Assembly: GCF_006376685.1 (NCBI RefSeq)
Contig: NZ_VEWL01000009.1
Coordinates: forward strand, 1 to 64,000
Source of the DNA: Ochrobactrum teleogrylli
GTDB taxonomy: Bacteria > Pseudomonadota > Alphaproteobacteria > Rhizobiales > Rhizobiaceae
DNA: 64,000 nucleotides
Reading direction: 5' to 3'
Shown in pieces: positions 55,670 to 64,000 of this stretch. Numbering within the stretch: the first letter of the stretch is position 1; each line of letters opens with the position of its first letter. A program made the position numbers and the translations under genes. The notes below the pieces were generated by a model. It worked only from the letters and a program-made list of their open reading frames with translations. It ran no database searches and was not told the DNA's origin.

Positions 55670-56072
55670 GCGTTGCGCCAGTTCTTGCCCAACTCCCCTT
55701 GCCTGTGTTTCGCTGCTCGACAGCAAGCACTTGGCGCAGTGCGCTCTCACGCGAATCCAGGGCGAGTTTGATCGTTGATCGCGGCGGAAACCGGATGGCT
55801 GAAGCAGGGCCTGCGTTTCATTTGCGCTGGAGCCGCTCCGGCTGCGATACGCTGGGGATAGTGGCAACGAAAAAGTGAAGGATTCGCGCCACATTCTTGG
55901 ACTTTGGGCGGAAAATGAGTCGCACCATTAGCTATCCAATTGTTTTTTATGAATAAAAAACCTTCTGGAGCAGTGGCTTCACCGCCTTGACTAGCGGGCG
56001 GGGTGTCAATATGTTGCGCGCAACTTGGAAATGGGGTTTTGAACCTGCCTTTCTTGAAAAAAGGAGCTGCCA

Positions 56073-56471
56073 ATGGCACGGGGAATTGAGCCCGAAAAGC
56101 CATCCGGTGCTGTCAAGGATGGGCAAGGGCAACCTGCTTCCGGGGAGCTGGATCAGCGTTTGAACCGTCTTGAGGCCGAATTGGTCAAGAAAGGCATGTT
56201 CAAAAAGCCAGCTTCCGAGGAGGAGCGGTCGGAGACGGCAAGTTCGGTCGCGCAGGCCATGAAGCTTTCCAGCGAGTTTATCGCTGGGATCGTGGTGGGT
56301 GCGGTGCTTGGCTGGTTCATCGATCGTATCGCCGGCACGTCGCCTTGGGGATTGATCGTATTTCTCCTACTGGGCTTCGCAGCGGGTGTCCTCAATGTGC
56401 TTCGTTCCGTAGGTTATGTCGCCGATCAAGGCGGCATTAAGACTAACGCGGAAAAGAGTGACAGGAAATAA
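56073..56471 (+). CDS. atpI: ATP synthase protein I
   Basis: A 132-aa small membrane protein of the AtpI/AtpZ family with two helices near the C-terminus (ELIAGIVVGAVLGWFIDRI-like SSEFIAGIVVGAVLGWFID, then WGLIVFLLLGFAAGVLNVLR). It assists assembly of the c ring or Mg/Ca transport. First gene of the F0 operon, preceding atpB by about 110 bases. The N-terminal half is charged and flexible. Confidence 0.88.
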   Translation: MARGIEPEKPSGAVKDGQGQPASGELDQRLNRLEAELVKKGMFKKPASEEERSETASSVAQAMKLSSEFIAGIVVGAVLGWFIDRIAGTSPWGLIVFLLLGFAAGVLNVLRSVGYVADQGGIKTNAEKSDRK

Positions 56472-56585
56472 GACTTGGCGGACTTTACGGTAAAGTTCGT
56501 TCAAGTGTAAGTGATAAGCGGGCCGGATGCATGTCGGGCCCCGAGACTAAATCGCCTTCGGGCAGGGAAGACAGACGAGGTTAAG

Positions 56586-57335
56586 GTGGCGAACGATCCG
56601 ATCCATCAGTTCCAGATTTCTCGGTGGATTCCCATCGATGTAGGCGGCGTTGACCTGTCGTTCACGAATGTTTCGGCTTTCATGGTCGCAACCGTCGTGG
56701 TCGCTTCGGGCTTCCTTTATCTGACGTCGTCGGGTCGCGGTCTTATCCCGACCCGTCTGCAGTCGGTTTCGGAAATGGCCTATGAATTCGTGGCGACAAG
56801 CCTGCGGGATTCGGCTGGTTCGAAGGGTATGAAGTTCTTCCCCTTCGTCTTCTCGCTGTTCATGTTCGTGCTGGTCGCGAATTTCATCGGTCTCTTCCCG
56901 TATTTCTACACTGTCACCAGCCAGATCATCGTGACGTTCGCTCTCGCGTGCCTGGTCATCGGTACGGTCATCGTCTACGGTTTCTTCAAGCATGGTTTCG
57001 GCTTCCTCAAGCTGTTCGTGCCGAGCGGTGTTCCCGGCATCATCGTGCCGCTGGTTGTTGCCATTGAAATCATCTCGTTCCTGTCGCGTCCGATCAGCCT
57101 CTCGGTTCGTCTTTTTGCGAACATGCTTGCAGGCCACATCACGCTCAAGGTTTTTGCTGGCTTCGTTGTTTCGCTGGCCGCACTTGGGCCCATCGGCGTC
57201 GGCGGCGCGGTGCTGCCGCTCATCATGACGGTTGCGATCACCGCACTCGAATTCCTCGTAGCCTTCCTCCAGGCCTACGTGTTTACCGTTCTCACCTGCA
57301 TGTACATCAACGACGCAGTACATCCGGGACACTGA
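56586..57335 (+). CDS. atpB: ATP synthase F0 subunit a
   Basis: A 249-aa membrane subunit forming the proton half-channels next to the c ring. It has about six helices; the critical Arg is in [19 protein letters not shown] 56586 is used as start because GAGG lies 5 bases upstream and [11 protein letters not shown] matches the family start; the frame is open from 56511. Confidence 0.96.
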   Translation: MANDPIHQFQISRWIPIDVGGVDLSFTNVSAFMVATVVVASGFLYLTSSGRGLIPTRLQSVSEMAYEFVATSLRDSAGSKGMKFFPFVFSLFMFVLVANFIGLFPYFYTVTSQIIVTFALACLVIGTVIVYGFFKHGFGFLKLFVPSGVPGIIVPLVVAIEIISFLSRPISLSVRLFANMLAGHITLKVFAGFVVSLAALGPIGVGGAVLPLIMTVAITALEFLVAFLQAYVFTVLTCMYINDAVHPGH

Positions 57336-57403
57336 GTTCAAACCGGCGGGCGACCGCCAGAACTGAAATCCGCGCTTATATTTCAATCCAGAAGGAGCTT
57401 AAC

Positions 57404-57631
57404 ATGGAAGCGGAAGCAGCAAAGTACATCGGCGCCGGTCTCGCCTGTTTCGGTATGGCCGGTACGGCTCTCGGCCTCGGCAACATCTTCGGCCAATACC
57501 TCTCCGGCGCTCTGCGCAACCCGTCCGCTGCTGACAGCCAGTTCGGCCGTCTGGTGTTCGGTTTCGCCGTTACGGAAGCTCTGGGCATCTTCTCGCTGCT
57601 CATCGCGCTTCTGCTCCTCTTCGCCGTCTAA
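57404..57631 (+). CDS. atpE: ATP synthase F0 subunit c
   Basis: A 75-aa proteolipid of two helices. The first helix has the glycine-rich [11 protein letters not shown]; the second carries the proton-binding Glu in [13 protein letters not shown]. It forms the rotor ring. AAGGAG precedes the start. Unusually, 148 bases with a repeat separate it from the next gene. Confidence 0.97.
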   Translation: MEAEAAKYIGAGLACFGMAGTALGLGNIFGQYLSGALRNPSAADSQFGRLVFGFAVTEALGIFSLLIALLLLFAV

Positions 57632-57713
57632 TAAACGGTTCAAGAGTCTGGCCTGCCGCGATCTGTATCTTGAAATGCAGCGCGGCTGGCCTTTGCATAT
57701 GACGTTCGAGTAG

Positions 57714-57758
57714 GCATGATCCCGGAAGACGGGAACCGGTTTTCGGATCAGATCATGC
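57714..57758. repeat. Rhizobiales palindromic repeat inside the atp operon
   Basis: The element starts gcatgatc (57714-57721), ends gatcatgc (57751-57758), and its middle reads ccggaagacggg...ccggttttcgga, typical of a repeat family common between genes in Rhizobiales. It lies between atpE and the b' gene and would form a hairpin in the mRNA. Confidence 0.85.
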
Positions 57759-57779
57759 TCGATTTAAGGGGAAATCTGG

Positions 57780-58397
57780 ATGTTCGTGTCCACGGCGTTT
57801 GCCCAAACCGCCACCGAATCGCAACCGGCACCAGCTGCTGGTGAGCACGGCGCAGCTGATGCTGTGCACACCGAAACCGGGGTCGCGCAGGATGCCGGAC
57901 ACGGCAGCGGCGTATTCCCTCCGTTCGATTCCACCCACTACGCCTCGCAGCTTCTGTGGCTGGCGATCACGTTCGGTCTTTTCTATCTGTTCATGTCGCG
58001 CGTGGTTCTGCCGCGCATTGGCGGCGTGATCGAAACCCGTCGTGACCGTATCGCCCAGGATCTCGAGCAGGCTGCCCGTCTCAAGCAGGATGCCGATAAC
58101 GCCATCGTTGCTTATGAGCAGGAACTGGCCCAGGCCCGCACCAAGGCCGCTTCGATCGCCGAAGCTGCTCGCGAAAAAGGCAAGGGCGAAGCAGACGCCG
58201 AACGCGCTGCTGCCGAAGCCGCGCTGGAAGGCAAGCTCAAGGACGCCGAAGACCGCATCGCTGCGATCAAGGCCAAGGCCATGAGCGACGTCGGCACCAT
58301 CGCCGAGGAAACCACGGCTGAAATCGTCGAACAGCTTCTGGGCACCAAGGCCGACAAGGCTTCGGTAACAGCCGCTGTCAAGGCCGTGAACGCCTGA
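57780..58397 (+). CDS. atpG: ATP synthase F0 subunit b'
   Basis: A 205-aa peripheral-stalk subunit. After a 55-residue Ala/Gly/His-rich N-terminus comes one membrane helix ([23 protein letters not shown]) and a long Ala/Glu/Lys-rich coiled coil. Photosynthetic and alphaproteobacteria have two b-type subunits; this is b'. The gene name atpF2 or atpG is used variably. AAGGGG precedes the start. Confidence 0.93.
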   Translation: MFVSTAFAQTATESQPAPAAGEHGAADAVHTETGVAQDAGHGSGVFPPFDSTHYASQLLWLAITFGLFYLFMSRVVLPRIGGVIETRRDRIAQDLEQAARLKQDADNAIVAYEQELAQARTKAASIAEAAREKGKGEADAERAAAEAALEGKLKDAEDRIAAIKAKAMSDVGTIAEETTAEIVEQLLGTKADKASVTAAVKAVNA

Positions 58398-58407
58398 GGA
58401 GAGGACA

Positions 58408-58887
58408 ATGGACGCTACATTTTGGGCACTTGTTGGCCTCATCATCTTCCTGGCGATCCTCGCCTATCTGAAAGTTCCAGCCATGGTTGGTCGTTCGCTC
58501 GATGAGCGTGCCGATCATATCAAGAAGGAACTGGAAGAAGCCCGTACGCTGCGTGAAGAAGCACAGCAACTTCTGGCCGAGTACCATCGCAAGCGCAAGG
58601 AAGCCGAAAAGGAAGCAGGCGATATCGTCGCCGCTGCCGAACGCGAAGCCAAGGCTCTTCTCGAAGACGCCAAGCGTGCGACTGAAGAATATGTGGCCCG
58701 CCGTAACAAGCTGGCTGAACAGAAGATCGCAACCGCTGAAGTCGACGCTATAAATGCTGTCCGCGCTTCGGCTGTCGATCTCGCCGTTGCTGCCGCTGGC
58801 AAGCTTGTCGCAGACAAGGTTGACACCAAGGTTTCAGGCGGTCTGTTCAAGGACGCACTGGTTCAGGTCAAATCGAACATGAACTAA
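58408..58887 (+). CDS. atpF: ATP synthase F0 subunit b
   Basis: A 159-aa peripheral-stalk subunit with an N-terminal helix (FWALVGLIIFLAILAYLKVPAM) and a long coiled coil of alternating charged residues. It pairs with b' and holds F1 to F0. It starts 10 bases after b' and is the last gene; F1 genes are elsewhere, as usual in this class. Confidence 0.94.
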   Translation: MDATFWALVGLIIFLAILAYLKVPAMVGRSLDERADHIKKELEEARTLREEAQQLLAEYHRKRKEAEKEAGDIVAAAEREAKALLEDAKRATEEYVARRNKLAEQKIATAEVDAINAVRASAVDLAVAAAGKLVADKVDTKVSGGLFKDALVQVKSNMN

Positions 58888-58912
58888 GGTTCTCGCGACC
58901 TTTTGAGTTTTG

Positions 58913-58938
58913 AAATGCCGCCTGAAAGGGCGGCATTT
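58913..58938 (+). terminator. Rho-independent terminator of the F0 operon
   Basis: A 10-bp stem (aaatgccgcc/ggcggcattt) with loop tgaaag followed by ttgtttt. Confidence 0.92.
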
Positions 58939-59230
58939 TTGTTTTAATAAGGCCTCGGAGAGGGTGCGCCAATTCGGCGGTGCATACCAATGGAATGGAT
59001 GAGCCATTCAGGGACATGCCGAGTATTCGAAAAGAATGGAGCTACCGGGGGCGATGGATGACATAACCGGCGCGATCTGGTTGATCGCCGCCAGCGGCGC
59101 CTCATAATCCACTAGGATTCGATCGGTGCAGCTTCCGGTTTTGCGCTCGCATCTTTTTGGATCGAGCCGGATAAGGGCTCATTCCGGCGGACTGATTTCC
59201 GTTCAGGCGTTTCGCATCTACACGATGCGC
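58939..59230. other. Intergenic region between the F0 operon and rnhB
   Basis: About 290 bases that contain no gene I can support; short open frames on the plus strand lack ribosome sites and resemblance. Confidence 0.5.
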
Positions 59231-59899
59231 TTAAGTGTGAGGCTCAAAGCGTCCCTTGATCGGTGCGAAAGTGTAACGGTGCAGGCCGGGGATAGGGCCG
59301 TCGCTTTCAATGGCGGCGCGGTGACGGGCGGTTGCATAGCCTGCATGCACTTCCATGCCGTAGACCGTGTGAACGCTGCCTGCGCGCTCCATCATGCGAT
59401 CCCGCGTCACTTTGGCGACGATGGAAGCCGCAGCAATCGATACGGAGCGCTGATCGCCCTTCACGAGGGCAGAACCGGGGCAGGGCAGGCCAGGTGGTAC
59501 ATCGCGCCCATCGATCAATGCGTGGCATGGCTGTAAGATCAGCCCGTGTACGGCGCGACGCATGGCTTCCAAAGCAGCTTTCCGAATATCGCTGACATCG
59601 ATGCTGCGGGCGCTGAGACTTGCAACAGAGACGCTTATGGCCTTCGCCAGAATAGTCTCATAGAGCGCATCGCGCTTGGCTGCATTGAGACGTTTGGAAT
59701 CGTCTAGCCCGTCGGGAACGTCGCTTGCGTCCAGCAGCACGGCGGCAGCTACGACCGGCCCGGCCAGAGGCCCGCGCCCCGCTTCATCGATGCCGACAAT
59801 ATGGCGAAGCCCACGCGCCAGCAGCCTCGCTTCTTCAGAGAAGTCGGGCACGAGCGGAATGTCGAACAGAAGAGGAGAATCAGAAGCCGTGCTTTTCAT
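59231..59899 (-). CDS. rnhB: Ribonuclease HII
   Basis: A 222-aa enzyme removing ribonucleotides from DNA and RNA-DNA hybrids. The motif [20 protein letters not shown] (catalytic Asp-Glu) lies near residue 37; [24 protein letters not shown] and GYATARHR follow in family order. Length is usual. Single gene. Confidence 0.96.
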   Translation of the reverse strand: MKSTASDSPLLFDIPLVPDFSEEARLLARGLRHIVGIDEAGRGPLAGPVVAAAVLLDASDVPDGLDDSKRLNAAKRDALYETILAKAISVSVASLSARSIDVSDIRKAALEAMRRAVHGLILQPCHALIDGRDVPPGLPCPGSALVKGDQRSVSIAAASIVAKVTRDRMMERAGSVHTVYGMEVHAGYATARHRAAIESDGPIPGLHRYTFAPIKGRFEPHT

Positions 59900-60023
59900 G
59901 AATTCGGAATATATTTGCCAATGCTGGCCAGACTTTAAGGGCGCGCAGCTTTCGAGGCAACGCCAATTCCGGATTATTGTCGTGAGAAGGAGAGACTGCC
60001 GTGAAGTTTCTATTCAAAGTGAG

Positions 60024-60052
60024 AGAACGCTGACCGGAAAGGCCAGCGTTCT
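60024..60052 (-). terminator. Terminator-like hairpin after the large autotransporter
   Basis: A 9-bp stem (agaacgctg/cagcgttct) extended by cc/gg inside, 17 bases past the autotransporter stop on the minus strand; the U-tract is weak. Confidence 0.6.
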
Positions 60053-60069
60053 ATTTCAATCAAGCGGTC

Positions 60070-63000
60070 TCACCACCGGACTTTGAAGCCCACCGATCCT
60101 TTGACGGTGTAACTATCGCCAAGACGGTTGAGAGGCGAGTTAAGAGAGCCTTCGCCATAGATGGCATAGCGCTCGCTCGCCCAGCTATAGGTACCGCCGC
60201 CACCAATGCCGCCCCACGTGCGGCTGTTTGCGGTATCGAAGGTTACATCCGCCACCTTGAAGCGCATATCGCCGAGGAAGTCCTGGTAGAGATTGACGAT
60301 GCCGTAAATATTGGCAAGGTTGAACGTGCCGTCTGCCCCGTACCATGTGTTTCTGTAATCCGCAGAAAGGCCAAGGCGCCCCCGTAAACTGTCGCCGTCA
60401 TGCAGCGATACATCCGCGCCCCAGATATCGTTGAAGCTGTTGAAAGAAACAGACGACCACATCAGCTGTATCTGCGGGGTTAGCGACCAATGGTCGTTCA
60501 GCCCGAAACGTTTGCCTGTTTCGATGGAGAGGGCATAACCGAAGCCCTTTCGACTATCGGCAATGTCGGAGCTGGACGTGCTGGAAGACAGATCGCTATC
60601 GTACCAAGTGGCCTGTGCCTGACCATCGGCATAAAAGCCGCTGTCGCCGTACCATGTTAGCGCCGTGCCGAGTGACCATCCCTGCATTTGTATCGAGCCA
60701 TCACCATAGATCGATGAAATGTTGGAATGCGACGTGCCATATTGACCAGTGATACTGCCGACCAATTTACCCAGGTGGTTTTCGTAGAATTGTCCGTCGA
60801 CCCCGGCCTGTAATTGGAACACATTTACATTCACACTTGTTGCCGTTGCGGAGGTTGCCGGTTCGAAGTGATTATGCGCGCCTTCAATGCGTCCCCACAC
60901 CGTGCGGTTTGATGCAGCATCCTGCCTATCATAGAGCCGCGCAGAGCTAGTCTGGCTAGATTTGCGGTCCGGTTTTGCAGCGGTTTCATTGGCGTCTGAC
61001 CAATAGCGATTGCCGGTGCGCTGTTGCAACGTCGGCAGACTGTTGAGCGCCTGCATTGCTTGGATCATGCCTTCATAGACGGGAATGGCAGGGCCGTATC
61101 TTGGCCCGGGACCATCTTTCAATTCGCTGCGCAGATACCAGTCACCGTCGCCTGGCGTGCTTACGCCGCCCTTATGCAGCGTATAGGCAAAGGCACCGGC
61201 AACGATTGCTTTTTCTCCGTCCCAAGTCGTATAGTCTCCGTTCAGACTGAAATTGCCATTCGATTGGCCGACAATGTCGACGACCTTGATGCCCTCCACC
61301 GTTTGTTCTCCCGTCCCGCCACGGTTGATGAACCTGAGGCTAGTGGAGCCTGCCGTGTCCCCTAGAACTTTGAGCATATCCGTCTTTGAACCATCACCCT
61401 GCAGAACGACGTTCATCAGCAACGAACCGTCCGCGCCGATGTAATTGCCGTTTACAGTGATTGTGGTTCCCCCGGTCCCGCCGAAGCGAACAGCGCCGCT
61501 ATTCGTCAAACCAGCAACTTTCGTTTCGAAGCCGCCGAAAGCCAGCACTGCGTCTTGTCCGACCATATAAACGGCGGTTTGGCTGAAAGCTCTGCTCTGC
61601 CCTTGAAAGAGTGTACCATCGTTGACGACTGCGTTTCCTGTATAACTGTTCGGGCCAGTGAGCGTGAAGATGCCGGTGCCATTCTTGATCAGATCGCCAT
61701 TTCCCGAAATGTTTCCAGAGAAGGTCGTATCAAAATTCTGGTCGAGGGAGAGCGCAGCATTCCGAAGAGTAACATTGCCGCTACCGGTAAGCCCGCCGAC
61801 CGTGGTATTGAACCCGTCCAGATCGGCCATGGCACCGGCCTGTACATTCAGAAGTCCCGCACCAAATGCGTGATTCACAATGCCTGCACGGGCGGTTCCC
61901 TGGGCGACCGTCAGACCGCCAGTAAAGTTGTTGTCGCCTTTGAAAACGGTGACACCGCTTCCATTCTGCAGGACAGCACCGTCGCCGCTGATCTGGCCGT
62001 TAAAGTCTGTTTCGTCGGAGCGATTGAATGCGAGAGTGCCATAATCATAGATGTTACTTTCCACCACGACGTCGCCGAGAATGCTTCCCGTTGTGCCGCC
62101 ATCACCGAGTTGCACGATGCCCTGGCTGATCGTCGTGACTCCTGTATAAGTATTGTTCCCGGTCAGGATCAGTGTACCTAAGTCGGTTTTCTTGAAGCCC
62201 TGTGTCCCGCGTAGCTCGCTGGCCACGGTGGCGATCATGGAGTCACTTGCCGAGCTGCTATTACCGACGCGTATAACGGGAGTGGTGTTGGTGTCGACGA
62301 GGGTGATGTGTTGGTCGACAAGCCTGTAACCGCCAACCGAGAATACCAGTCCCTTAGTTCTGATATCGCCCGGATTATTGTCTACCTTGACAGTACCGGC
62401 ACTCCCCTCGAACATAGCGTAGTTTCCATTGTCCCAGGGACCGTTTGGCGCGCCAACCTTCGTTGTCCAGTTGTTGTTAATTGTATCCCAGGTTCCGTCA
62501 CCACCATCAACCTGGTTGTTATTATGCTTGGCAGGATCGCCGCCGTCCCAGTAGTTGAGGCTGGCTATAGTGCCACCAAAAAGCAGATCGACCTGATGTT
62601 GGGTGCTGGCATCAATTGACAATAGCTGTGGATCAATGTGGGTGGGCACCGTGCCGATCGTCATTATATTATCGGTGAGATTGCCGCCATAATCGAACAG
62701 GCGATAACGCCCCGGTCCGAAAGCGCCCAAATCCTCGATATTTAAAACGCCGTCGAGCGTAAGATCCTGTCGGACGTCGAAAAGGGCGGAAAAATTCGTT
62801 GCTGGACCAAGCTTTACATTCACATTCGTTGCATTTGAAAGCATCAGGTCGCTTCTGAATGTGAACACATAGCCCTGTTGTCCGTTGAACGTGGCGTTGT
62901 CGCTGGTTGTTGTATCGCCGACAATCGTGCCTTTGCCAGCCAGGGTGGTTCCGCTGCTGGCGGCTACAGTTCCGCCTAATACGGCATTGTCCTCGATCCA

Positions 63001-64000
63001 CAGCGAGCCGACATTCAAGAGTGTCTGACCATTGAAGCTGGAACTATCTGCGTTGAAGGACAATTGGTCTGTTCCATTTTGCTCAATCGTGCCGGATCCC
63101 GTCAAAACACTCCCGAAGACGATCTCGTTGCTTCTTTTGAAGACGAGTGTGGCGTTGGTGTCGATCTGTACGGGAAGATCAGCCAAAGCCCCGTGTACAC
63201 TATCGTTTCCTAGTTGCAGCACGCCGGTTCCTGTAATGGCCACATTGCCTAGATTGTTGACGTCACCAGTGAAAATCTGGGTGCCGCCAGCAACTTCCAG
63301 GCCACTCTTGGTTTGAATCTGTCCCGCATATTCGTCGCTTTGTGCATTTGTTATAACCAATTTGGCATTACTGCGGGGCTCGCTCTCCGCACACGTCTCC
63401 TCTCCCGGTGCCAGTTGTCCGCAATCATCAATCAAGCCCCGCCCAGAGCCGGCAAGTCCTTGAATTTTGAATATTGAACCCGTCGCCAGATTGCCAAGAT
63501 TTAACATGGCGCGAAGGTGCTGTTGGGTATCGGGCGTGCCAATCGTGATTTTGCTAGAGTTCTGGAGATCTCCGGCCAAACCCATGACAAGGCGACCTTC
63601 TATGATCGTCCACGGGGCGGCACTTTCCTGAGCATTGTCGACTGTCCACCAGCTTGCCCCGGTCTTTTCGAGACGTTCAATGCCGTAAAAAGGGGTATCG
63701 GTTACAGTTGTTGAACTGTAGGTTCCGCTAACCAGCTTGGACAGATCAAATGTGCTGGGATGGTTCTCGCTGTCCGCTCGCATGCCACCGAGTACGATTC
63801 CATTATTTGTGCCGGTAGAGTTTAGAATTCCCTCTATCGACGTATTTGGATGCAGTTCAATTGTATTGTTGTCTCCGTGCATCAAAACCAGTTGCTCACT
63901 GGCGCTCAATGGGACCCCCTGGGAATTCGGTGACTGACTGATAGATGAGGCCATGTCGTTTGTGGTCAGGGTCAGGCGGTTACCATTGCCTCGAAAATAA
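60070..64000 (-). CDS. Large autotransporter adhesin (5' end outside the window)
   Basis: At least 1310 codons. The frame has no stop up to the right edge; reading upstream of Met 63954 continues as ...YFRGNGNRLTLTTND, so that Met is internal and the gene is partial. The passenger consists of beta-helical autotransporter-associated strand repeats (LTGNNTYTGVTTISQG, FKGDNNFTGGLTVAQG, LTGPNSYTGNAVVNDG). The C-terminal 280 residues form an autotransporter barrel (RTVWGRIEGAHNHFEP start; ending GSVGFKVRW). It should be exported by type V secretion and cover or be shed from the surface, with adhesion the likely role. Confidence 0.88.
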   Translation of the reverse strand, partial: YFRGNGNRLTLTTNDMASSISQSPNSQGVPLSASEQLVLMHGDNNTIELHPNTSIEGILNSTGTNNGIVLGGMRADSENHPSTFDLSKLVSGTYSSTTVTDTPFYGIERLEKTGASWWTVDNAQESAAPWTIIEGRLVMGLAGDLQNSSKITIGTPDTQQHLRAMLNLGNLATGSIFKIQGLAGSGRGLIDDCGQLAPGEETCAESEPRSNAKLVITNAQSDEYAGQIQTKSGLEVAGGTQIFTGDVNNLGNVAITGTGVLQLGNDSVHGALADLPVQIDTNATLVFKRSNEIVFGSVLTGSGTIEQNGTDQLSFNADSSSFNGQTLLNVGSLWIEDNAVLGGTVAASSGTTLAGKGTIVGDTTTSDNATFNGQQGYVFTFRSDLMLSNATNVNVKLGPATNFSALFDVRQDLTLDGVLNIEDLGAFGPGRYRLFDYGGNLTDNIMTIGTVPTHIDPQLLSIDASTQHQVDLLFGGTIASLNYWDGGDPAKHNNNQVDGGDGTWDTINNNWTTKVGAPNGPWDNGNYAMFEGSAGTVKVDNNPGDIRTKGLVFSVGGYRLVDQHITLVDTNTTPVIRVGNSSSASDSMIATVASELRGTQGFKKTDLGTLILTGNNTYTGVTTISQGIVQLGDGGTTGSILGDVVVESNIYDYGTLAFNRSDETDFNGQISGDGAVLQNGSGVTVFKGDNNFTGGLTVAQGTARAGIVNHAFGAGLLNVQAGAMADLDGFNTTVGGLTGSGNVTLRNAALSLDQNFDTTFSGNISGNGDLIKNGTGIFTLTGPNSYTGNAVVNDGTLFQGQSRAFSQTAVYMVGQDAVLAFGGFETKVAGLTNSGAVRFGGTGGTTITVNGNYIGADGSLLMNVVLQGDGSKTDMLKVLGDTAGSTSLRFINRGGTGEQTVEGIKVVDIVGQSNGNFSLNGDYTTWDGEKAIVAGAFAYTLHKGGVSTPGDGDWYLRSELKDGPGPRYGPAIPVYEGMIQAMQALNSLPTLQQRTGNRYWSDANETAAKPDRKSSQTSSARLYDRQDAASNRTVWGRIEGAHNHFEPATSATATSVNVNVFQLQAGVDGQFYENHLGKLVGSITGQYGTSHSNISSIYGDGSIQMQGWSLGTALTWYGDSGFYADGQAQATWYDSDLSSSTSSSDIADSRKGFGYALSIETGKRFGLNDHWSLTPQIQLMWSSVSFNSFNDIWGADVSLHDGDSLRGRLGLSADYRNTWYGADGTFNLANIYGIVNLYQDFLGDMRFKVADVTFDTANSRTWGGIGGGGTYSWASERYAIYGEGSLNSPLNRLGDSYTVKGSVGFKVRW

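Noticed and set aside
55603-55878. 91-codon frame after the HAF autotransporter
   Set aside because: It covers the long hairpin at 55636-55669, has no clear ribosome site and no recognisable features.
63952-63954. Start codon of the large autotransporter
   Set aside because: The frame stays open to the window edge and the upstream codons continue autotransporter-like sequence, so this Met is internal.
1-64000. CRISPR array, tRNA or rRNA genes
   Set aside because: Searched by eye on both strands; repeats found are not regularly spaced and no tRNA or rRNA signature was seen. A covariance-model scan would be decisive.

Overview
The window is GC-rich chromosomal DNA from an alphaproteobacterium, most likely a member of the Brucella/Ochrobactrum group (order Hyphomicrobiales). 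Signs of this are BacA (SbmA/BacA family), an IalB-like protein, a fixNOQPGHIS cluster with a FixK/FNR box, an F0-only ATP synthase operon with b and b' subunits, cell-wall hydrolase and autotransporter genes, and Rhizobiales-type palindromic repeats. The assignment is inference from gene content; no species marker was searched. I found no rRNA, tRNA, CRISPR array, transposase or prophage.

Layout. 0.3-3.9 kb: a proline-racemase-family enzyme with an unusual active site, a MATE exporter and an IalB-like secreted protein. 4.1-24.4 kb: a purine-salvage-to-glycerate supercluster. GuaD turns guanine into xanthine, XdhAB (with XdhC) makes urate, and PuuD, UraH and a PuuE-UraD fusion carry urate to allantoate. 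Ureidoglycine aminohydrolase acts two steps later. Gcl, Hyi, GlxR and a glycerate kinase then convert glyoxylate to phosphoglycerate. LysR and IclR regulators sit inside the cluster. Allantoate amidohydrolase and ureidoglycolate lyase are not in the window.

The supercluster is interrupted at 11.6-14.9 kb, between xdhC and lysR. Here there is an AT-richer block with a GH144/glycoamylase-like gene and an orphan DUF3472-like gene, and an 85-bp duplicate of the xdhC 3' end lies inside it. This looks like acquired DNA.

24.4-32.5 kb: the complete cbb3 oxidase operon ccoNOQPGHIS on the minus strand, including two genes too short for routine gene calling (ccoQ and ccoS), with a perfect TTGAT-N4-ATCAA box upstream. 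32.6-38 kb: a two-component system divergent from dsbD, followed by an L,D-transpeptidase and a DsbA-like protein (envelope redox and cell wall). 38-45.6 kb: Ada plus a 2OG-Fe(II) oxygenase, an ArsC/Spx-like protein, a FUSC exporter, an MFS transporter, BacA and a polysaccharide deacetylase. 45.8-52.9 kb: a YfgM-like TPR protein, the GTPase Der, a RelBE-type toxin-antitoxin pair, an Hsp70 relative, an L,D-transpeptidase and a SleB-type cell wall hydrolase with a perfect CtrA-like box upstream.

53.2-64 kb: two different autotransporter genes flank the F0 ATP synthase operon (atpI-B-E-F'-F) and rnhB. The first has an in-frame TGA directly after its signal-peptide region. The second runs off the right edge of the window. 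The most unusual features are the bracketed insertion in xdhC, the stop-interrupted HAF-repeat autotransporter, the Ser/Thr active site of the racemase-family enzyme, and several structured intergenic repeats with compensatory base changes.
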